Part shown: positions 56,326 through 64,000 of the stretch, in pieces
Layout: every line of letters begins with the position of its first letter
Numbering within the stretch: position 1 is the stretch's first letter
Source of the DNA: Ectocarpus siliculosus
Taxonomy: Eukaryota; Sar; Phaeophyceae; Ectocarpales; Ectocarpaceae
Direction: 5' to 3'
Assembly (NCBI GenBank): GCA_000310025.1
Contig: FN648404.1
Coordinates: 62,001-126,000 of the forward strand
Length of the DNA stretch: 64,000 nt
Translations under genes and position numbers: made by a program
The notes under the pieces: model-generated
Databases searched by the model: none
Seen by the model: the letters and a program-made list of their open reading frames with translations, nothing else
What the model was told of the DNA's origin: nothing

Positions 56326-59300
56326 CAACCTGGTCACTCCACGTTTTTTTTTCCCAACTCTTCCATACAGGAAACCAGCGACCGGCGCATGGATTAAGAC
56401 GAAGACCTGCACAATAGCCTGTTCGACCCCAGTTGGAAAGGACCGTACCGTGTTGGAATACTCAATGTCAGTCATACGTATTGGTACTGCTGTAACACAG
56501 CACGTAGGTATGCACCTGAGGTGTATTACCGGAATAGTCTTCGATAAAGTATAAACACCTACGGGTTATATGTTGAACCACAGGAGTATGGTACATCGGA
56601 CCATTGTCGGGTAGGATATTCTTGGATTGGTTCTATAGGTCGGATTAACCGACTGTTACCGTGACCGGTACGTTGCAATAGCCCGTACGTGTACATCTTT
56701 TCGTGATAGCTTGGAGGCTCGCCCCCTGTGGTGCTCGCCCCCTCTCGATCACTTTCCGTCCTTTCTCTCTTCTTCCAAGGCCCTTGGCCTCTTCCAAGTC
56801 CTTCGGGACTCTTGCGAGTCCCAGGACTCCTCTTTTTTTCCTTACCTTTCGGCCACTTAAGCGCCAATTCAAACCATCAATCTGGTCTACAACACAAGCG
56901 TAGTTTACAGTCACTCTGTGAGCCTCTGCGCACTGTGCCACATCCAGGGATACACCTATCATAAGGTTACATCCCAACAGGTTAGAGCCTCGAGCTCTAC
57001 ATCCCAACATACCCAACCAGACATTCTGCTTGCCATGCACATGCACGTGTTGTCCATTGTGGTGGGGGCGAATGGGTTAGAGGGCGTCATGGAGGTGTTG
57101 GGGGCGGGGCGTGTTTCTGTCGGCCCGTTACCGTTGATACCTCTGTGCAGCGTGGCATCACAACGGTGTGTTATGTTCCTCCTCGATTGTATGTTCTGCT
57201 CTTCGGGGTCAGATGGTCTCTACTTTGTTTTTGGTCCTACTTTCGTACATCCTAGGTAGGAGGGGGTTGGAGTTGGAGGATAACCTCACGGCCTTGAAAG
57301 TATTACTCCCGAGGAGCCGGCTTCTTGTGCTTGAACATATCCGTACCGTTTTTTGTATTGTCACACCCCAACATAGGCGGTGTCGCTCTGTCTTCATAGC
57401 GATTTTTTGTTTTGGTGGATGGGGTGGGTACGTTGCATTCATATCAGGCACGATCGGAAAAGCGTCTCTTTTTCGATCGGTCGCTTCTCGAGGGGTCCCG
57501 GCGCAGCAACAATTGTTTCTGATCGCCAAAAAATCATGAAACACGAATTTGAATCTGTTGTTTTTCATTTATTCATTAGTCCGCGGATGCAGTCGAAATA
57601 GAGGGTGGTTCAGTCCTCCAGGTGTGTACGCTTGATACCCGGGGTGCCTCCTCTAAACAGTTGGGGAGATAGTGGGCGGGGATAAACAGCATGAGTACTT
57701 GGTGCATGATTTCCACCCGACGAACCTAAGACCGTCGGGCTCACACCCAGCCTGGTTGAGAGGCTGTAACAGGCATCACCAAACTCGAATGAAAATCCAA
57801 AGTGCTCCATCGAACTACATACCCGCCGACAAGTAGCCGAGGCTAAGTGAGGTAGGGTCCTCTTTTCCACGGCAAGGTGCCGAAAAAATGCATACATTCC
57901 TGAAAATCGTTGGAACACGACGAACGTGCCCTTGTCCTACGTCGCAAAACCCAGAATCGTGTTTATTTCAGACTCGGACCTCCACTTCCAACCTTGGCGC
58001 ACGTCCAACAGTCCCTCCATACAAAACGACCCGCTCCGAGGATCGTCCTCACACCCGAAAAAGGCGAGTCGGAGCCTACGAGAACCCCTTGACCGCCTCG
58101 CTTGCCTGTTTGCGATGGAGACGAAAACAAGGACGGAGTCAGGAAGTGCATTTAGGGTACGGTCACAACCATATACAACTAGATGTATGCACAAGGACTG
58201 GCATGAAGAAGACTATCATGACCAAAATGTCTAGCGGTGTTCATACAGTAGCAATCCACGGCGGAGCGTCTAGCGTCCTGCTAGTATTTCACAATGTCAT
58301 GGAGTAGAGCGGAGCAATTGCACGAGGAGGTAGATTTCAAGCTTCGCGGAGTGGAGTAGAACGGTCGGTACGTCGTTCAGTATATTTTCACTGAGTGATT
58401 TTTTAAACCAGTGGATGAACCGCGAGAACCCGGGGCCTTGGCGACGGTGCACCATCAGACGGTGTAAAAGTCATACAGAAACTGACGGAGTTTGTAACTG
58501 TGTGTCGTGAAACATTTTGTTGTAGTTCATACATCGAAAACATCGGATCTTGGGCACGGTTCAGTTGGGGGCAAACGCTCATGAAACGAACCTTTTTTTT
58601 GAGTATGTCACGGAGCAATTGTTATCATTTGGAAAGGTCACGGGGCGTAGTAATGGTAAACCTCCAACTCCAATAAAAAATCGCTCCGTGAACACCCATT
58701 CCTGCAAATTTCATGCTAGTGAACACGAAAATGACAAGGCCGCGGAACACGGCAGGATCATCATCTCCCGCACCGTAATTTCCACCACTGCTCGGCGTCC
58801 CTCCTTCCGCCCCTTCCTGTCGCGCCAACCGCACGGTCCACCGGGCGAGGGCAAGTGGTCTGTCGGTCCACCAACACTCCTCCGGCTGTTCCTTCTCTCG
58901 TACCAGAGAGGTCACTGCGGTGCCCGTTGAGATCAGTCCGCCCCCAGTTGACCTCCGCTCTGGCAAGGGTACGCCCGAAACGTAACGCTAAGCCTACCGC
59001 CGCCTTGCCTCCAGGGGGGAACTGGGGCTGTCCAAAGACTCTATCCTCAAGTGGCGTTGGCACTTCGTGCCGCCGCGCAGGTGGGGCGTTTGGTTCATGG
59101 ATATTCCAACCCAGCTCCAGCACAAGTGCAACGCAAACCATTTGGAGCCAATAACCGCCGTTAAACTGCTTGTCGTGGGCACCTGCAAGAGCAATTAAGC
59201 ATAACAGGAAATTATTGAGGAAGATCGAGACCTAGTCCTGCTGCTTGCTCATGAAAACAGTCCGCGCGAAGGGCGTGCGTGCGCCCACACACCGGGGGTT

Positions 59301-60399
59301 TACATTTCAATAATATTTTTCGTTGTTTCGTGTAGTAATAACGTCGTTGGTTGTTCTCCGACGTCGTAGAGCAGCGATCTACCGCATAAGGCACAAACTA
59401 TTGTACACCGGATGAGCCGCGAAAGATTGCTTTTTTCCATACTAAATCCCTATAAATAAGGACATATCAGCACTAGCACAGAAAACGCAGTAACTGGCCT
59501 TTTTGACTTTGAGTCTTTCCACACTATGTCATATGAAAGATATTTGTCTGGGGAATCGTTTGAGCTATCTTGGGCCTAAAGTGAAGATTTGGCGGTTACA
59601 AAAACGCCCACATAGGTACACTTACCGCGTACTGCTGTACAGGGATTTTGGTACAACAAAGAACTTTTGCATTATCAGTTATTTCGACTCGAAACTTGGT
59701 GAATACCCAGAGCATAGCTAGTAGGATCATATGCTACCGAATTCCTAGTGCTGTGCTCGACCTATCGATACCTAGGTGTGTGGGTGTTCCTTCCCATGAC
59801 GGCCCCGTTTGGTGCCGCAACGGAGCCCCCTGTTCACCGTCGCATACGTATAGCTAGCAATACGTATCTGAGAATCCGACGCATCCAAACGACTCTCCAG
59901 TACATGGGCTGCTTTTAAATACCCTCACGAACGACTAACGCTCTCTATAACATAAGCTAGGACGAGAGCGTCGTCCTGTGCTGCTGCTGTGGTCCGCCCA
60001 AACGTACATTCGGCATGACCCAATCTTGCAACCAGCACCGATTTCCGCGAATCTGGTTGCAGCTGAGCTACCGCAGTCGGCGGTCAGCAGTGCTGTGAGT
60101 GTAGAGAACAGGAACCACCTGCGGTTTCATCCAGCGCCTTGTCCTCGTCTCGCAGTGGTCCACCAAAGTAGCGGGTGCTGGTCTCTGAAGGGCCTGTTTG
60201 TGGGACCAAAAGGGGGTTTCCGGCCGTTCTGAAGGCTATATATTTGTTTTTTCCGAAACGGAACCTGCTGTTCTTCAATCCCTTAAACAGGTCAAGCACA
60301 CTCGAGGCAGTTACACCGTGCTTACAACATGCGTACACCCCCCCACCCCCCACCCCGAACGCGATACAAAATACTTACAAAATCAGACCAAGCCCGTCG
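56326..60399. other. Unannotated stretch
   Basis: Contains the fragment shared with 5262-5302 (at 56937-56977). Frames of 139 (57888, plus), 126 (58761, minus) and 113 codons show no recognisable protein, no consistent splice borders and no GC-rich third-position pattern. At 60280-60325 GGTCAAGCACACTCGAGGCA resembles, inverted, the CTCGAGGGTGCTTGACC part of the dispersed family at 12 kb. Confidence 0.4.
56937..56977. repeat. Dispersed fragment shared with 5262-5302
   Basis: Second copy of the GCCACATCCAGGGATACACC ... GGTTACATCCCAA segment. Confidence 0.7.
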
Positions 60400-60712
60400 C
60401 CCCGGTGGTCTAGTTGGTAGCCTCGTAACCTTCTAGAGTTCAGGTCAGGGGTTCGAATCCCTGCGTAGGCGAGCTTTTCTTGCAAAGTGAGTTTTTCTCT
60501 CGCTTCCGCTCCTGGCCGAGTGGATAGCGCTAGTTCGTGTGTACACAGAGGGAAGAGAGTGCTGAACTCTTCTCGCATTAAAAAAAAAAATTGAAGGCGA
60601 AGTACCGCAGGAGGGGAGGGTGGAGAGAGGCTCTTCTGTGTGACCACGGGTTGGAATAAACGGCAGTAGTGCTGTGAGCGCTGATTTGAAGTGAAGAAGA
60701 AAAAAAAAGAAA
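60400..60712 (+). repeat. tRNA-derived SINE-like element
   Basis: The head is tRNA-like: TGGTCTAGTTGG fits a Pol III box A, GGTTCGAATCC fits box B, and TCGCC upstream can pair with GGCGA downstream (acceptor-like). The T-stem is one base short (CAGGGG against CCCTG), so it is not a clean tRNA. About 40 bases on, TGGCCGAGTGGATAGCG is a second box A typical of Leu/Ser tRNAs. The body (from about 60532) matches 52358-52515 in full and the window end (63935-64000) inverted, with an internal A-run at 60580-60590. Confidence 0.7.
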
Positions 60713-61530
60713 AAAAATACTAGTTCCCATGTATGAAGGGGCACCGCGTCTGGGTGCCCCTTGTCGTGTACACTCGTCCGCGCTGGCAGGGTTTGTACGA
60801 TGTAGGGCGTACCACACCTAAGCGGCGAGAGGGAGAGCATGATCAGCACACCCTCAGGGAGTGTCATATGACTAGCCCAGGCTGTTGGAGTGCAAGACTA
60901 CAGCCAAACATGCCCTTGGCGCGCAGCAAAGACAGGGGGGGAGCGGGGTAGGGGTCGGGGTACGGGAGAGAAGACGAGGAAGAAGGGGAGAGGACGGGGA
61001 GAAGGAGAAGGAAGAAGAGCGGCCGCTCGTACGCTCTACTCGTCCTTAACTGACACCCCGAAACGGCGTCCGTTCTTGCTTAGCGTATTTTTGTCCCTGC
61101 GAATGGTAGGCGAGTGGTAGGCGAACGGAATACCTCCAGCTGTACTTGCGAACTCCTACATGACATACGAACGGCTGTTTCCGTCGAGCTTTGTGATGTT
61201 TTTTTCGTTCACGCGTGTAGAGGCGTGAGGCTATTCCGTGCGTCGAGAGTCACTAAAAATTGATTCGACGATGTCGTGTGAATGATGTGCGTGGTGGTTT
61301 CTCCAACAACACGTTAACGCAGGCATGTAGGGCGCCTTTTAGTGTCAATCTTCGTTTAATCTGATCTGTGTTCGTTCGAAGGTTAATCAGGCTTGCCTTG
61401 CACCATTGAATGCATACGATGAACTTAAAAAACACAACTAGGGAATGGAAGTTTTTTTGAAACCTTGGGCCCTCTCGGGGGGGGTGGGGGGGGCTGGGCG
61501 TGCGATATAGCCTTGTCGCAGAGTGAATGA
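60713..61530. other. Unannotated stretch
   Basis: Purine-rich GGGGAGAAGG-type sequence at about 60930-61020 and a G-run near 61480. No gene, RNA or array seen. Confidence 0.35.
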
Positions 61531-61537
61531 CTCAATC

Positions 61538-61808
61538 CATTTTCTGGTGCTTACACTTCCAGACGCAGTTATATGCACTACCGTGTATCTGCCTCGAGGG
61601 TACTAACCATTTCAACATATCGTGGTGCGATCATCCCCTTTTCGTGGAGTGAGCGTTGTCGACCCTATACAACATAACTCTACTCAACCACTATCAGGGT
61701 TAACGCGAAACAATACCAATAAGAAATATGTATAGTTAACGCGGTGGCCGAGCTCACGAAGCGATCGGCTCGTTAAACAACGTCGTTGCCAAGCGACGAA
61801 ATCTCAAC
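61538..61808 (+). repeat. Dispersed repeat family, copy 3
   Basis: Matches the core block at 12015-12295 in the same orientation (TTTTCTGGTGCTT, CTGCCTCGAGGGT, ACAACATAACTCTACTCAACC, GCCGAGCTCACGAAGCGAT), more diverged than copy 2. Confidence 0.65.
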
Positions 61809-61989
61809 CCCAAAGTACATTAGCGTGTGGCCACCCGGCTTCCAAGTAGGGTACTTGTTTCTTCCACAAACTGGGAGGGAACACACGATGAACATATTGA
61901 TCAGCGTAGCAATGCGCAAGTTGTCACACTTACCCTTGATTGGCTTTCCGTAGTGTGCATACCGGCGCCCCCTCCAGAGCAAACAAATT

Positions 61990-62621
61990 ATGCCACGTCT
62001 TCGTCGAGGAGTTCGAAGTTCGAATGGGTCGACCAATGGATCCCCTTGGCGAGGATCTCGGTTATGCATGTTCCTTCGTCTCCGAAATGAACGTCTGGCA
62101 TGGTACTTTCACCAGTATTCGCACCTGTCGAACGACTTTCTCCTCCGTTGTCCCAGAACCCCTTTGGAGGCTGTCAGGGCGAATTGCGAGTACTTCACCC
62201 TTTTGAGACACCCCATCGATCGCCTGGTCTCGGCCTTTTTCTACTGCCCATCGGACCATGATCGCCAGCTGAGGCCTTTGAAGGTGGGTGTGTAGAACGT
62301 CCCATCGAAATGGCGACTCCGCCGAACCTGATAGATGAAAATATCTCTACACTGGCGACCAGTTGTTGGTTTCATCCGGTGTGATGTGACGGTATTTGCC
62401 AGTTTTTGGTTGTAACGGATACCTCTCTTTAGCGCAACTAACACTAAAGCATGGTAGCTACGCACGTCTGTATTTCCCAGTTTTGCGGGCACGCCGACCA
62501 CCCGGTACCCGCGACCGAGCGCCTGTTGGAGTTCGCCCAGATCTACTGGCAGAATATGGCCTTCAAGCAGATGACGTTCGGGATATACTGCTTTCCTGAT
62601 CTCATCTGCCAACCGACGCGG
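61990..62621 (+). CDS. Carbohydrate-sulfotransferase-like exons (partial)
   Basis: One exon ends at 62283 (AAG|GTGGGT) with CEYFTLLRHPIDRLVSAFFY, close to the R-x2-P-x2-R-x2-S motif that binds the 3'-phosphate of PAPS in Sulfotransfer_2-type Golgi enzymes. The next exon, 62481-62621, follows GTATTTCCCAG in phase 0 and encodes FCGHADHPVPATERLLEFAQ, then WQNMAFKQMTFGIYCFPD, ending at CGG|GTGAGA. The 5' border of the first exon is unclear: the open frame runs back to ATG 61990, but the convincing part starts around 62160, and another frame there (VFVEEFEVRMGRPMDPLGED) may be a separate exon. The 5'-phosphosulfate-binding motif and the C-terminus were not found. Family enzymes sulfate polysaccharides in the secretory pathway. 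The gene may be partial or continue in exons I missed. Confidence 0.55.
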
Positions 62622-63930
62622 GTGAGAATTACCTGGTAACCTCGGACACGTGTTGTGGTTGGCTCTGTGGACTAACCCTAAATGGTGTTTCCTTGGCGAG
62701 GGTTGGTTAGTTGAACGGGAGACATGGTCTAACACCAACACAAGCATTGTACACTGCGGTATAATTTTTTTCGGGTCTGTCGTTCAGTCAGTTTAATCCA
62801 GTCACAAACCGTTTTGGTTCTCGGACCGGATACAGGATTGGAAATCTGTTCTACCCGCATCGGGGTTGTGTACAGGGAACTCGAGGCGTCCCGAGAGTCC
62901 ACCAATCGCCAGCGTTCGTTTTGGCGGAGAGCTTATCGCTGTGGGCGTCGTATGCTGTGTTTTGGTGCCGCTCTGAAAATGGTTGATTGCGCCATGTAAC
63001 ACCAAGAACACGATGCTCCGATCTGCCGAATCCTCACCCCGAGCAATCTCTCACACTACTGACTGTTTTGCTAAACCGTCCATATGACAGCAGTGGGTCA
63101 CCCATAGTCCGCCCTGGGCACTTCAAGCCAGAACCTCGCCACCGGCATATCAACCTACAGTAGAACTTAGCCAACTGCACATTAACATTGAACTTAGCCA
63201 CCAGCGCCAACCTAGCACGTATTGTGTGGGCTTGGGGTTAGGGTTACGGTTAGCGTTAGGGTTGTTAGACGCTAACTGCCCGTTCCAAAGCAGAAAAAAA
63301 TGTTGTTTTGGAAAGCACTGGTTCGGTTCAAGGGCTGTTATTAGCCGCCCATGGGCCGCTCACGGACTACACATGGGTCACCCATGGGTGTTACATAGGT
63401 CATTTCGGACAACCGTAGCAAGTGTGGGAGACCCACCCCGAGCGATATTGCGATACGGTGCCACCGATTACCATTAACCACAGTCGGGTACAATGGCAAA
63501 AGCACGTGAGATTGCTTACAGTGAGAACAGTCCATACAGTGGCACGCGCACCCGGTGGATGTTTCAGACGACCAAAAAAACTATTCACGTAGTACATGGC
63601 ATATATGTACACACTTGGGTTTGGCCTCCCGCCCCCCATTGGGGCGGGCGGCCAACATCCAGGACGGATCGCGATGAGGTTTTGGGAGGAAGTTAGGAAT
63701 ATGAATATGGACGAGTACTGTAGCGGTGGCAAGAAGGGACGGTGTGTATCAGTATGGAGATAGATGCATTGAAGACGTGAAGACGTTCACGAAGAGCCCA
63801 TGGTACTACCGAAAGAAGCGTATCTCGTGTGCACCTACCTATCAACTATCATGCTATCATGCCATGTATATACTTACAGTAAGGTCGACGTATCGTGACA
63901 CATTTCTTATTTTTCGTATATGTATCGGGT
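62622..63930. other. Downstream stretch with telomere-like tract
   Basis: A possible further exon near 62814-62999 (plus frame with RELEASRESTNRQRSFWRRA) is not supported by clear splice sites. The telomere-like tract at 63231-63263 is listed separately. Otherwise nothing is recognised. Confidence 0.35.
63231..63263 (+). repeat. Interstitial telomere-like repeat
   Basis: GGGGTTAGGGTTACGGTTAG followed by CGTTAGGGTTG: four to five degenerate TTAGGG units in a row. Confidence 0.6.
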
Positions 63931-63934
63931 TTGT

Positions 63935-64000
63935 CTTCACTTCAAATCAGCGCTCACAGCACATACTTGTGCCGTTTACTCCAAACCGTGGTCACACAGA
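63935..64000 (-). repeat. SINE-like repeat body, cut by the window end
   Basis: The reverse complement reads TCTGTGTGACCACGG, then AACGGCAC and GTGCTGTGAGCGCTGATTTG, matching the body at 60630-60700. The element continues beyond the window. Confidence 0.75.

Noticed and set aside
58761-59141. 126-codon minus frame as a gene
   Set aside because: No motif, no clear splice borders and mixed third-position composition; overlapping frames on both strands are similarly open.
60403-60475. Functional tRNA gene
   Set aside because: Box A and B are present, but the T-stem lacks one base and the sequence is the head of a dispersed repeat.

Overview
The window is nuclear DNA of a eukaryote. It shows multi-exon genes with GT-AG introns whose reading phases fit across junctions, GC-rich third codon positions inside exons against a mixed-composition background, many tandem and dispersed repeats, eukaryotic transposon families, telomere-like TTAGGG tracts and a 100-base assembly gap. 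A brown alga or related stramenopile is my best guess, from the mix of a tyrosine-recombinase element, a PIF/Harbinger transposase and a carbohydrate-sulfotransferase-like fragment. No marker gene proves this.

Layout. 0.3-2.6 kb is a roughly 122-bp satellite whose units carry a hairpin. 5.3-6.4 kb holds a minus-strand broken gene (coiled coil, poly-Asp). 8.6-11.6 kb holds a minus-strand multi-exon gene of unknown family with an acidic tail, and a possible 5' exon of this or another gene lies at 13 kb. 15.15-17.66 kb is a plus-strand gene starting with a C2HC-like finger and ending with a frameshift. 19.7-20.9 kb is a cluster of palindromes and hairpins. 20.86-27.57 kb is a mobile element with a tyrosine recombinase, a decayed Gag-like region, direct repeats and a minisatellite, flanked on both sides by the same 15-bp sequence. 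30.9-35.0 kb is a four-exon PIF/Harbinger transposase gene with two lesions. 38.07-39.09 kb is another broken minus-strand gene. 39-46 kb is rich in tandem and segmental duplications, including six 108-bp units. 46.46-48.79 kb is a minus-strand double-zinc-finger gene with an in-frame stop in a repeat. 49.08-49.53 kb is a gap plus homopolymer junk. 53.97-55.17 kb is a 1.2-kb element with 17-bp terminal inverted repeats. 60.4-60.7 kb is a tRNA-derived SINE-like repeat with partial relatives at 52.4 and 64.0 kb. 62 kb holds sulfotransferase-like exons.

The genes do not form a pathway. The region reads as transposon-rich accessory sequence in which most recognisable coding units are mobile-element genes or decaying members of unknown families. 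The strongest candidate for a less-described system is the 6.7-kb recombinase element: it has no visible reverse transcriptase, and its flanks look like attL/attR sites left by integration of a circular form. Exon borders were read by eye from splice consensus and phase and are not backed by transcripts.
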